Source: Liolophura sinensis (taxonomy: Eukaryota > Mollusca > Polyplacophora > Chitonida > Chitonidae). From it: a DNA stretch of 64,000 nucleotides. Of the stretch, positions 49,930-62,619 are shown piece by piece. The position numbers and the translations under genes are program-made. The stretch lies in contig NW_027017999.1 of assembly GCF_032854445.1 (NCBI RefSeq), positions 62,001 through 126,000 of the forward strand. The letters are read 5' to 3'. Positions within the stretch are counted from its first letter, which is position 1. Every line of letters starts with the position of its first letter. Below the pieces are notes generated by a model. That model saw only the letters and a program-made list of their open reading frames with translations. It was not told the origin of the DNA and did no database searches.

Positions 49930-51499
49930 ACTTCAATTATCAAAAAGAACAGGCAAAAATGCAAAAGTGGAAAAACTGTTCCACTGCTGCTGGTAAGAGG
50001 CTAATCCGACGAATTTTGTGACGAAAAATCGAATGGTGCAAATTTCGTTGCTCTCCGACTAATACTTTTGGCTGTAGCGACAATTGAATTATCATTGATG
50101 TCATAATCACGTGCCCAGCAACGGCTCTTACTCCATGGAAACCAGGGATATTTGCAATTTTTCAACAGCTGCCGATGCCTAGCCCAATTCTGCATCTTTT
50201 GGCACCTTATAAATGTGGGTCAGTGTTTAGTTGTACTTTTTACAGCAGACTGTATCAAGTACCTTGTGTTTTTTATGTACAAATGGTGTGGTTTTTCTAC
50301 ACGTAGATAAAGACATTGAGATTGTCTTGGACTTAGAAGTAAGACAATTGCTGGGTGAGTTAAATGGGCTTAGCCGAAAGATTTCAGGTCTTCTGGGCTA
50401 CCGAAGGGCACATAACTTATAGTAAAAAGTTGAATATAGTAATGACCAGTCGCGATTGTACAGAATACAGTGTAGCCAATTTCAATTAACAAAAAGACCA
50501 GGTAAAAATGCAAAAGTGGAAAAACTGTTCCAGTGCTGTTGGTAAGAGGCTAATCCGACGTATTTTGTGACGAGAAATCGAATGGTGCAAACCGCGTTGC
50601 TCTCCGACCAATACTTTTGGCTGTAGTGACAATTCAATGATCATTTATATCATAATCACGTGCACAGCAACGGCTCTTACTCCATGGAAACCAGGGAAAT
50701 TTGCAATTTTTCAACAGCTGCCGATACCTGGCTCAATTCCGCATCTTTTGGCACCTTATTCATGTGGGGCTGTTGTCAGTTGTACTTTTTACAGCAGACT
50801 GTATCAAGTACCTTGTGTTTTTTATGTACAAATGGTGTGGTTTTTCTACACGTAGATAAAGACATTGAGATTGTCTTGGACTTAGAAGTAAGACAATTTC
50901 TGGGTGAGTTAAATGGGCTTGGCCCAAAGATTTCAGGTCTTCTGGGCTACCGAAGGGCACATAACTTATAGTCAAAAGTTGAATATAGTAATGACCAGTC
51001 GCGATTGTACAGAGTACAGTGTAGCCGGTTTCAATTAACAAAAAGACCAGGCAAAAATGCAAAATTGGAAAAATTCTTCCAGTGCTGCTGGTAAGAGGCT
51101 AATCCGACGTATTTTGTGACGAGAAATCGAATGGTGCAAACTGCGTTCCTCTCCGACCAATACTTTTGGCTGTAGTGACAATTGAATGATCATTGATGTC
51201 ATAATCGCGTACCCAGCAACGGCTCTTACTCCATGGAAACCAGGGATATTTGCAATTTTTTAACAGCTGCCGATGCCTGGCCCAATTCCGCATCTTTTGG
51301 CACGTTAATGATGTAGGCCAGCTTTCAATTGTACTTTTTACAGCAGACTATATCTAGTACCTTGTGTTTTTTATGTGCAATTGGTGTGGTTTTTCTACAC
51401 GTAGATAAAGACATTGAGATTGACTTGGAATTAGAAATAAGACAATTGCTGGGTGAGTTAAATGGGCTTGGCCCAAAGATTTCAAGTCTTCTGGGCTAC

Positions 51500-53030
51500 C
51501 GAAGGGCACATAACTTATAGTCAAAAGTTGAATATAGTAATGACCAGTCGCGAGTGTACAGAGTACAGTGTAGCCGATTTCAATTATCAAAAAGAACAGG
51601 CAAAAATGCAAAAGTGGAAAAACTGTTCCAGTGCTACTAGTGCTGCGTTGCTCTCCGACCAATACTTTTGGCTGTAGTGACAATTTAATGATCATTTATG
51701 TCATAATCACGTGCGTAGCAACGGCTCTTACTCCATGGAAACCAAGGATATTTGCAATTTTCTAAGAACTGTCGATGCCTGGCCCAATTCCACATCTTTT
51801 GGCACCTTATAAATGTGGGTCAGTGTTTAGTTGTACTTTTTACAGCAGACTGTATCAAGTACCTTGTGTTTTTTATGTACAAATGGTGTGGTTTTTCTAC
51901 ACGTAGATAAAGACAATGAGATTGTCTTGGACTTAGAAGTAAGACAATTGCTGGGTGAGTTAAATGGGCTTGGCCCAAAGATTTCAGGTCTTCTGGGCTA
52001 CCGAAGGGCGCATAACTTATAGTCAAAAGTTGAATATAGTAATGACCAGTCGCGATTGTACAGAGTACAGTGTAGCCGATTTCAATTAACAAAATGACCA
52101 GGCAAAAATGCAAAATTAATAAAAATTGTTCCAGTGCTGCTGGTATGGGGCTAATCCGACGTATTTTGTGACGACAAATCGAATGGTGCAAACCGCGTTG
52201 CTCTCCGACCAATACTTTTCGCTGTAGTGACAATTGAATAATCATTTATTTCATAATCACGTGCACAGCAACGGCTCTTACTCCATGGAAACCAGGGAAA
52301 TTTGCAATTTTTCAACAGCTGCCGATACCTGGCTCAATTCCACATCTTTTGGCACCTTATTCACGTGGGTCTGTTGTCAGTTGTACTTTTTACAGCAGAC
52401 TGTATCAAGTACCTTGTGTTTTTTATGTACAAATGGTGTGGTTTTTCTACACGTAGATAAAGACATTGAGATTGTCTTGGACTTAGAAGTAAGACAATTG
52501 CTGGGTGAGTTAAATGGGCTTAGCCCAAAGATTTCAGGTCTTCTGGGCTACCGAAGGGCACATAACTTATAGTAAAAAGTTGGATATAGTAATGACCAGT
52601 CGCGATTGTACAGAGTACAGTGTAGCCGATTTCAATTAACAAAAAGACCAGGTAAAAATGCAAAAGTGGAAAAACTGTTCCAGTGCTGCTGGTAAGAGGC
52701 TAATCCGACATATTTTGTGACGAGAAATCGAATGGTGCAAACCGCGATGCTCTCCGACCAATACTTTTGGCTGCAGTGACAATTGAATGATCATTTATGT
52801 CATAATCACGTGCGTAGCAACGGCTCTTACTCCATGGAAACCAGGGAAATTTGCAATTTTTCAACAGCTGCCGATGCCTGGCTCAATTCCTCGTCTTTTG
52901 GCACCTTATAAATGTGGGTCAGTGTTTAGTTGTACTTTTTACAGCAGACTGTATCAAGTACCTTGTGTTTTTTATGTACAAATGGTGTGGTTTTTCTACA
53001 CGTAGATTAAGACATTGAGATTGTCTTGCA
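51500..53030 (-). repeat. Segmental duplication copy 1 (offset 7074 bp)
   Basis: This segment matches about 58574-60104. Shared variants are TCGCGAGTGTACAG (51548, 58622), the 47 bp deletion at CTACTAGTGCTGCG, TTATCAAAAAGAACAGG, AAAATTAATAAAAATTG (52110, 59184), GGTATGGGGCTAATCC and CAATTCCTCGTCTTTTGG. The offset is 63 bp less than 13 full monomers, which fits the shortened units lying between. Confidence 0.87.
51581..52082 (-). repeat. Short unit (502 bp) with a 47 bp deletion
   Basis: After CAGTGCTACTAGT the unit jumps to GCTGCGTTGCTCTCC, losing the block AGAGGCTAATCCGACG and the sequence up to GCAAAC. The same junction is present at 58655-59156, within the other copy of the 7074 bp-offset duplication. 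No other unit in the window has it. Confidence 0.88.
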
Positions 53031-53899
53031 CTTAGAAGTAAGACAATTGCTGGGTGAGTTAAATGGGCTTGGCCCAAAGATTTCAGGTCTTCTGGGCTAC
53101 CGAAGGGCACATAACTTATAGTCAAAAGTTGAATATAGTAATGACCAGTCGCGATTGTACAGAGTACAGTGTAGCCAATTTCAATTAACAAAAAGACCAG
53201 GTAAAAATGCAAAAGTAGAAAAAACTGTTCCAGTGCTGCTGGTAAGAGGCTAATCCGACGGATTTTGTGACGAGAAATCGAATGGTGCAAACTGCGTTGC
53301 TCTCCGACCAATACTTTTGGCTGTAGTGACAATTTAATGATCATTTATGTCATAATCACGTGCGTAGCAACGGCTCTTACTCCATGGAAACCAAGGATAT
53401 TTGCAATTTTTTAACAACTGTCGATGCCTGGCTCAATTCTGCATCTTTTGGCACCTTATAAATGTGGGTCAGTGTTTAGTTGTACTTTTTACAGCAGACT
53501 GTATCAAGTACCTTGTGTTTTTTATGTACAAATGGTGTGGTTTTTCTACACGTAGATTAAGACATTGAGATTGTTTTCGACTTAGAAGTAAGACAGTTGC
53601 TGGGTGAGTTAAATGGGCTTGGCCCAAAGATTTCAGGTCTTCTGGGCTACCGAAGGGCACATAACTTATAGTCAAAAGTTGAATATAGTAATGACCAATC
53701 GCGATTGTACAGAGTACAGTTTAGCCGGTTTCAAGTAACAAAAAGACCAGGCAAAAATGCAAAAGTGGAAAAATTGTTCCAGTGCTGCTGGTAAGAGGCT
53801 AAGCCGACGTATTTTGTGACGAGAAATCGAATGGTGCAAACCGCGTCGCTCTCCGACCAATACTTTTCGCTGTAGGGACAATTGAATGATCATTGATGT

Positions 53900-55280
53900 C
53901 ATAATCACGTGCCCAGCAACGGCTCTTACTCCATGGAAACCAGGGATATTTGCAATTTTTTAACAGCTGCCGATACCTGGCCCAATTCCGCATCTTTTGG
54001 CACGTTAATGATGTAGGTCAGTTTTTATTTGTACTTTTTACAGCAGACTATATCTAGTACCTTGTGTTTTTTAGGTACAATTGGTGTGGTTTTTCTACAC
54101 GTAGATAAAGACATTGAGATTGTCTTGGAATTAGAAGTAAGACAATTGCTGGGTGAGTTAAATGGGCTTAGCCCAAAGATTTGACGCCTTGTGGGCTACC
54201 GAAGGGCACATAACTTATAGTCAAAAGTTGAATATAGTAATGACCAGTCGCGAGTGTGGCCGATTTCAATTAACAAAAAGACCAGGCAAAAATGCAAAAG
54301 TGGAAAAACTGTTCCACTGCTGCTGGTAAGAGGCTAATCCGACGAATTTTGTGACGAAAAATCGAATGGTGCAAACCGCGTTGCTCTCCGACTTATACTT
54401 TTGGCTGTAGCGACAATTCAATGATCATTGATGTCATAATCACGTGCCCAGCAACGGCTCTTACTCCATGGAAACCAGGGAAATTTGCAATTTTTTAACA
54501 GCTGCCGATGCCTAGCCCAATTCTGCATCTTTTGGCACCTTATAAATGTGGGTCAGTGTTTAGTTGTACTTTTTACAGCAGACTGTATCAAGTACCTTGT
54601 GTTTTTTATGTACAAATGGTCTGGTTTTTCTACACGTAGATAAAGACATTGAGATTGTCTTGGACTTAGAAGTAAGACAATTGCTGGGTGAGTTAAATGG
54701 GCTTAGCCGAAAGATTTGACGTCTTCTGGGCTACCGAAGGGCACATAACTTATAGTCAAAAGTTGAGTATAGTAATGACCAGTCGCGATTGTACAGAGTA
54801 CAGTGTAGCCAATTTCAATTAACAAAAAGACCAGGCAAAAATGCAAAAGTCGAAAAACTGTTCCAGTGCTACTAGTAAGAGGCTAATCCGACGTATTTTG
54901 TGACGAGAAATCGAATGGTGCAAACTGCGTTGCTCTCCGACCAATACTTTTGGCTGTAGTGACAATTCAATAATCATTGATGTCATAATCACGTGCGTAG
55001 CAAAGGCTCTTACTCCATGGAAACCAAGGATATTTGCAATTTTTTAACAACTGTCGATGCCTGGCCCAATTCCGCATCTTTTGGCACCTTATAAATGTGG
55101 GTCAGTGTTTAGTTGTACTTTTTACAGCAGACTGTATCAAGTACCTTGTGTTTTTTATGTACAAATGGTCTGGTTTTTCTACACGTAGATTAAGACATTG
55201 AGATTGTCTTCGACTTAGAAGTAAGACAATTGCTGGGTGAGTTAAATTGGCTTGGCCGAAAGATTTCAGGTCTTCTGGGC
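53900..55280 (-). repeat. Segmental duplication copy 1 (offset 8720 bp)
   Basis: This segment matches about 62620-64000, where the window ends. Shared variants are CACGTTAATGATGTAGG (54001, 62721), TTTTTTAGGTACAATTGG, GTCGCGAGTGTGGCC with its 14 bp deletion (54248, 62968), CCTAGCCCAATTCTGC (54511, 63231) and AAAAGTCGAAAAACTG. The duplicate probably continues past 64000. Confidence 0.86.
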
Positions 55281-58200
55281 TACCGAAGGGCACATAACTT
55301 ATAGTCAAAAGTTGAATATAGTAATGACCAGTCGCGATTGTACAGAGTACAGTGTAGCCAATTTCAATTAACAAAAAGACCAGGTAAAAATGCAAAAGTG
55401 GAAAAACTGTTCCAGTGCTGCTGGTAAGAGGCTAATCCGACGTATTTTGTGACGAGAAATCGAATGGTGCAAACCGCGTTGCTTTCCGACCAATACTTTT
55501 GGCTGTAGTGACAATTCAATGATCATTGATGTCATAATCACGTGCCCAGCAACGGCTCTTACTCCATGGAAACCAGGGAAATTTGCAATTTTTTAACAGC
55601 TGCCGATGCCTAGCCCAATTCTGCATCTTTTGGCACCTTATAAATGTGGGTCAGTGTTTAGTTGTACTTTTTACAGCAGACTGTATCAAGTACCTTCTGT
55701 TTTTTATGTACAAATGGTGTGGTTTTTCTACACGTAGATAAAGACATTGAGATTGTCTTGGACTTAGAAGTAAGACAACTGCTGGGTGAGTTAAATGGGC
55801 TGAGCCGAAAGATTTGACGTCTTCTGGGCTACCGAAGGGCTCATAACTTATAGTCAAAAGTTGAATATAGTAATGACCAGTTGCGATTGTACAGAGTACA
55901 GTGTAGCCGATTTCAATTAACAAAAAGACCAGGTAAAAATGCAAAAGTGGAAAAACTGTTCCAGTGCTGCTGGTAAGAGGCTAATCCGACGTATTTTGTG
56001 ACGAGAAATCGAATGGTGCAATCCGCGTTGCTCTCCGACCAATACTTTTGGCTGTAGCGACAATTGAATGATCATTGATGTCATAATCACGTGCAAAGCA
56101 ACGGCTCTTACTCCATGGAAACCAGGGATATTTGCAATTTTTTAACAACTGTCGATGCCTGGCCCAATTCCGCATCTTTTGGCACCTTATAAATGTGGGT
56201 CAGTGTTTAGTTGTACTTTTTACAGCAGACTGTATCAAGTACCTTGTGTTTTTTATGTACAAATGGTGTGGTTTTTCAACACGTAGATAAAGACATTAAG
56301 TTTGTCTTGGACTTAAAAGTAAGACAATTGCTGGGTGAGTTAAATGGGCTTGGCCCAAAGATTTGACGTCTTCTGGGCTACCGAAGGGCACATAACTTAT
56401 AGTCGAAAGTTGAATATAGTAATGACCAGTCGCGATTGTACAGAGTACAGTGTAGCCGGTTTCAATTAACAAAAAGACCAGGTAAAAATGCAAAAGTGAA
56501 AAAACTGTTGCAGTGCTACTAGTAAGAGGCTAATCCGACGTATTTTGTGACGAGAAATCGAATGGTGCAATCCGCGTTCCTCTCCGACCAATACTTTTGG
56601 CTGTAGCGACAATTGAATGATCATTTATGTCATAATCACGTGCCCAGCAACGGCTCTTACTCCATGGAAACCAGGAAAATTTGCAATTTTTCAACAGCTG
56701 CCGATGCCTGGCTCATTTCTGCATCTTTGGACACCTTACTGAAGTGGGTCAGTCTTTGTACTTTTTACAGCAGACTGTATCAAGTACCTTGTGTTTTTCA
56801 CGTACAAATGGTGTGGTTTTTCTACACGTAGATAAAGACATTGAGATTGTCTTGCACTTAGAAGTAAGGCAATTGCTGGGTGAGTTAAATGGGCTTGGCC
56901 CAAAGATTTCAGGTCTTCTGGGCTACCGAAGGGCACATAACTTATAGTCAAAAGTTGAATATAGTAATGACCAGTCGCGATTGTACAGAGTACAGTGTAG
57001 CCGGTTTCAATTAACAAAAAGACCAGGCAAAAATGCAAAAGTGGAAAAACTGTTCCAGTGCTGCTGGTAAGAGGCTAATCCGACGAATTTTGTGACGAAA
57101 AATCGAATGGTGCAAACCGCGTTGCTCTCCGACCAATACTTTTGGCTGTAGTGACAATTCAATGATCATTTATGTCATAATCACGTGCGTAGCAACGGCT
57201 CTTACTCCATGGAAACCAGGGAAATTTGCAATTTTTCAACAGCTGCCGATACCTGGCTCAATTCCGCATCTTTTGGCACCTTATTCACGTGGTTATGTTG
57301 TCAGTTTTACTTTTTACAGCAGACTGTATCAAGTACCTTGTGTTTTTTATGTACAAATGGTGTGGTTTTTCTACACGTAGATAAAGACATTGAGATTGTC
57401 TTCGACTTAGAAGTAAGACAATTGCTGGGTGAGTTAAATGGGCTTAGCCCAAAGATTTCAGGTCTTCTGGGCTACCGAAGGGCACATAACTTATGGTCAA
57501 AAGTTGAATATAGTAATGACCAGTCGCGATTGTACAGAGTACAGTGTTGCCAATTTCAATTAACAAAAAGACCAGGTAAAAATGCAAAAGTGGAAAAACT
57601 GTTCCAGTGCTGCTGGTAAGAGGCTAATCCGACGTATTTTGTGACGAAAAATCGAATGGTGCAAACCGCGTTGCTCTCCGACCAATACTTTTGGCTGTAG
57701 TGACAATTCAATGATCATTTATGTCATAATCACGTGCGTAGCAACGGCTCTTACTCCATGGAAACCAGGGAAATTTGCAATTTTTCAACAGCTGCCGATG
57801 CCTGGCTCAATTCCGCATCTTTGGGCACCTTATTCATGTGGGGCTGTTGTCAGTTGTACTTTTTACAGCAGACTGTATCAAGTACCTTGTGTTTTTTATG
57901 TACAAATGGTGTGGTTTTTCTACACGTAGATAAAGACATTGAGATTGTCTTGCACTTAGAAGTAAGACAATTGCTGGGTGAGTTAAATGGGCTTAGCCGA
58001 AAGATTTGACGTCTTCTGGGCTACCGAAGGGCACATAACTTATAGTCAAAAGTTGAATATAGTAATGACCAGTCGCGATTGTACAGAGTACAGTGTAGCC
58101 GATTTCAATTAACAAAAAGACCAGGTAAAAATGCAAAAGTGGAAAAACTGTTCCAGTGCTACTAGTAAGAGGCTAATCCGACGTATTTTGTGACGAGAAA

Positions 58201-58573
58201 TCGAATGGTGCAAACCGCGTTGCTCTCCGACCAATACTTTTGGCTGTAGCGACAATTCAGTGATCATTGATATCATAATCACGTGCACAGCAACGGCTCT
58301 TACTCCATGGAAACCAGGGATATTTGCAATTTTTTAACAGCTGCTGATGCCTGGCCCAATTCTGCATCTTTTGGCACCTTAAAAATGTGGGTCAGTGTTT
58401 AGTTGTACTTTTTACAGCAGACTGTATCAAGTACCTTGTGTTTTTTGTGTACAAATGGTGTGGTTTTTCTACACGTAGATAAAGACATTGAGATTGTCTT
58501 GGACTTAGAAGTAAGACAATTGCTGGGTGAGTTAAATGGGCTTAGCCGACAGAATTGACGTCTTCTGGGCTAC
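55281..58573 (-). repeat. Full-length units between duplicated segments
   Basis: About six units of K-, L-, M- and N-like types fill this stretch without a clear short period. The unit near 56750 has lost several bases (GTCAGTCTTTGTAC for GTCAGTGTTCAGTTGTAC) and carries N-type CTTACTGAAGTGGG with TTTTTCACGTAC, features typical of the left arm. One unit has a sense change of TTATAG to TTATGG (57492), which lengthens the open frame on the + strand to 144 codons (57185-57619). I do not call it a gene. Confidence 0.8.
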
Positions 58574-60104
58574 CGAAGGGCACACAACTTATAGTCAAAA
58601 GTTAAATATAGTAATGACCAGTCGCGAGTGTACAGAGTACAGTGTAGCCGATTTCAATTATCAAAAAGAACAGGCAAAAATGCAAAAGTGGAAAAACTGT
58701 TCCAGTGCTACTAGTGCTGCGTTGCTCTCCGACCAATACTTTTGGCTGTAGTGACAATTTAATGATCATTGATGTCATAATCACGTGCGTAGCAACGGCT
58801 CTTACTCCATGGAAACCAAGGATATTTGCATTTTTTTAACAACTGTCGATGCCTGGCCCAATTCCGCATCTTTTGGCACCTTATAAATGTGGGTCAGTGT
58901 TTAGTTGTACTTTTTACAGCAGACTGTATCAAGTACCTTGTGTTTTTTATGTACAAATGGTGTGGTTTTTCTACACGTAGATAAAGACATTGAGATTGTC
59001 TTGGACTTAGAAGTAAGACAATTGCTGGGTGAGTTAAATGGGCTTGGCCCAAAGATTTCAGGTCTTCTGGGCTACCGAAGGGCGCATAACTTATAGTCAA
59101 AAGTTGAATATAGTAATGACCAGTCGCGATTGTACAGAGTACCGTGTAGCCGATTTCAATTAACAAAAAGACCAGGCAAAAATGCAAAATTAATAAAAAT
59201 TGTTCCAGTGCTGCTGGTATGGGGCTAATCCGACGTATTTTGTGACGACAAATCGAATGGTGCAAACCGCGTTGCTTACCGACCAATACTTTTCGCTTTA
59301 GTGACAATTGAATAATCATTGATGTCATAATCACGTGCACAGCAACGGCTCTTACTCCATGGAAACCAGGGAAATTTGCAATTTTTCAACAGCTGCCGAT
59401 ACCTGGCTCAATTCCACATCTTTTGGCACCTTATTCATGTGGGGCTGTTGTCAGTTGTACTTTTTACAGCAGACTGTATCAAGTACCTTGTGTTTTTTAT
59501 GTACAAATGGTGTGGTTTTTCTACACGTAGATAAAGACATTGAGATTGTCTTGGACTTAGAAGTAAGACAATTGCTGGGTGAGTTAAATGGGCTTAGCCC
59601 AAAGATTTCAGGTCTTCTGGGCTACCAAAGGGCACATAACTTATAGTAAAAAGTTTGATATAGTAATGACCAGTCGCGATTGTACAGAGTACAGTGTAGC
59701 CAATTTCAATTAACAAAAAGACCAGGTAAAAATGCAAAAGTGGAAAAACTGTTCCAGTGCTGCTGGTAAGAGGCTAATCCGACGTATTTTGTGACGAGAA
59801 ATCGAATGGTGCAAACCGCGTTGCTCTCCGACCAATACTTTTGGCTGTAGTGACAATTCAATGATCATTTATGTCATAATCACGTGCGTAGCAACGGCTC
59901 TTACTCCATGGAAACCAGGGAAATTTGCAATTTTTCAACAGCTGCCGATGCCTGGCTCAATTCCTCGTCTTTTGGCACCTTATAAATGTGGGTCAGTGTT
60001 TAGTTGTACTTTTTACAGCAGACTGTATCAAGTACCTTGTGTTTTTTATGTACAAATGGTGTGGTTTTTCTACACGTAGATTAAGACATTGAGATTGTCT
60101 TCGA
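58574..60104 (-). repeat. Segmental duplication copy 2 (offset 7074 bp)
   Basis: This is the counterpart of 51500-53030, with the same 47 bp deletion unit (58655-59156) and the same AAAATTAATAAAAATTG insertion-like variant. Small differences, such as GTTGCTTACCGACC, CGCTTTAGTG and TACCGTGTAGCC, are private to this copy. The longest open frame in the window (148 codons, minus strand, 58894-59340) lies here. It exists only because the AATTAATAAAAATT change shifts two recurrent frames into register. Confidence 0.86.
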
Positions 60105-62619
60105 CTTAGAAGTAAGACAATTGCTGGGTGAGTTAAATGGGCTTGGCCCAAAGATTTCAGGTCTTCTGGGCTACCGAAGGGCACATAACTTATAGTCAAA
60201 AGTTAAATATAGTATTGACCAGTCGCGATTGTACAGAGTACAGTGTAGCCAATTTCAATTAACAAAAAGACCAGGCAAAAATGCAAAAGTGGAAAAACTG
60301 TTCCAGTGCTGCTGGTAAGAGGCTTATCCGACGTATTTTGTGACGAGAAATCGAATGGTGCAAACCGCGTTGCTCTCCGACCAATACTTTTGGCTGTAGT
60401 GACAATTCAATGATCATTTATGTCATAATCACGTGCGTAGCAACGGCTCTTACTCCATGGAAACCAGGGAAATTTGCAATTTTTCAACAGCTGCCGATAC
60501 CTGGCACAATTCTGCATCTTTTGGCACCTTATTCATGTGGGGCTGTTGTCAGTTGTACTTTTTACAGCAGACTGTATCAAGTACCTTGTGTTTTTTATGT
60601 ACAAATGGTCTGGTTTTTCTACACGTAGATTAAGACATTGAGATTGTCTTCGACTTAGAAGTAAGACAATTGCTGGGTGAGTTAAATGGGCTTGGCCCAA
60701 AGATTTCAGGTCTTCAGGGCTACCGAAGGGCACATAACTTATAGTCAAAAGTTGAATATAGTAATGACCAATCGCGATTGTACAGAGTGCAGTGTAGCCG
60801 GTTTCAATTAACAAAAAGACCAGGCAAAAATGCAAAAGTGGAAAAAATGTTCCAGTGCTGCTGGTAAGAGGCTAATCCGACGTATTTTGTGACGAGAAAT
60901 CGAATGGTGCAAACCGCGTTGCTCTCCGACCAATACTTTTCGCTGTAGTAACAATTGAATGATCATTGACGTCATAATCGCGTGCCCAGCAACGGCTCTT
61001 ACTCCATGGAAACCAGGGATATTTGCAATTTTTTAACAGCTGCCGATGTCTGGCCCAATTTTGCATCTTTTGGCACGTTAATGATGTAGGTCAGCTTTCA
61101 ATTGTACTTTTTACAGCAGACTATATCTAGTACCTTGTGTTTTTTATGTACAATTGGTGTGGTTTTTCTACACGTAGATAAAGACATTGAGATTGTCTTG
61201 GAATTAGAAATAAGACAATTGCTGGGTGAGTTAAATGGGCTTAGCCCATAGAATTGACGCCTTGTGGGCTACCGAAGGGCACATAACTTATAGTCAAAAG
61301 TTGGATATAGTAATGACTAGTCGCGATTGTACAGAGTACAGTGTAGCCAATTTCAATTAACAAAAAGACCAGGTAAAAATGCAAAAGTCGAAAAACTGTT
61401 CCAGTGCTGCTGGTAAGAGGCTAATCCGACGTATTTTGTGACGAGAAATCGAATGGTGCAAACCGCGTTGCTCTCCGACCAATACTTTTGGCTGTAGTGA
61501 CAATTCAATGATCATTTATGTCATAATCACGTGCGTAGCAACGGGTCTTACTCCATGGAAACCAGGGAAATTTGCAATTTTTCAACAGCTGCCGATACCT
61601 GGCTCAATTCCGTATCTTTTGGCAAATTATTCATGTGGGTCTGTGGTCAGTTGTACTTTTTACAGCAGACTGTATCAAGTACCTTGTGTTTTTTATGTAC
61701 AAATGGTGTGGTTTTTCTACACGTAGATAAAGACACTGAGATTGTCTTGGACTTAGAAGTAAGACAATTGCTGGGTGAGTTAAATGGGCTTAGCCGAAAG
61801 AATTGACGTCTTCTGGGCTACCGAAGGGCACATAACTTATAGTCAAAAGTTGAATATAGTAATGACCAGTCGCGATTGTACAGAGTACAGTGTAGCCGAT
61901 TTCAATTAACAAAAAGACCAGGCAAAAATGCAAAAGTGGAAAAACTGTTCCAGTGCTACTAGTAAGAGGCTAATCCGACGTATTTTGTGACGAGAAATCG
62001 AATGGTGCAAACTGCGTTGCTCTCCGACCAATGCTTTTGGCTGTAGTGACAATTCAATGATCATTTATGTCATAATCACGTGCGTAGCAACGGCTCTTAC
62101 TCCATGGAAACCAAGGATATTTGCAATTTTTTAAGAACTGTCGATGCCTGGCCCAATTCCGCATCTTTTGGCACCTTATAAATGTGGGTCAGTGTTTAGT
62201 TGTACTTTTTACAGCAGACTGTATCAAGTACCTTGTGTTTTTTATGTACAAATGGTCTGGTTTTTCTACACGTAGATTTAGACATTGAGATTGTCTTGGA
62301 CTTAGAAGTAAGACAATTGCTGGGTGAGTTAAATGGGCTTGGCCCAAAGATTTCAGGTCTTCTGGGCTACCGAAGGGCACATAACTTATAGTCAAAAGTT
62401 GAATATAGTAATGACCAGTCGCGATTGTACAGGGTACAGTGTAGCCGGTTTCAATTAACAAAAAGACCAGGCAAAAATGCAAAAGTGGAAAAACTGTTCC
62501 AGTGCTGTTGGTAAGAGGCTAATCCGACGTATTTTGTGACGAGAAATCGAATGGTGCAAACCGCGTTGCTCTCCGACCAATACTTTTGGCTGTAGTGACA
62601 ATTGAATAATCATTGATGT
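60105..62619 (-). repeat. Full-length units before the last duplicated segment
   Basis: Units of types L, M and one K-like unit (CACGTTAATGATGTAGGTCAG at 61073). The segment around 60769, with GACCAATCGCGATTG followed by a GCCGGTTTCAA anchor, resembles 53694, so traces of the neighbouring duplications extend into it. No other sequence is present. Confidence 0.78.
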
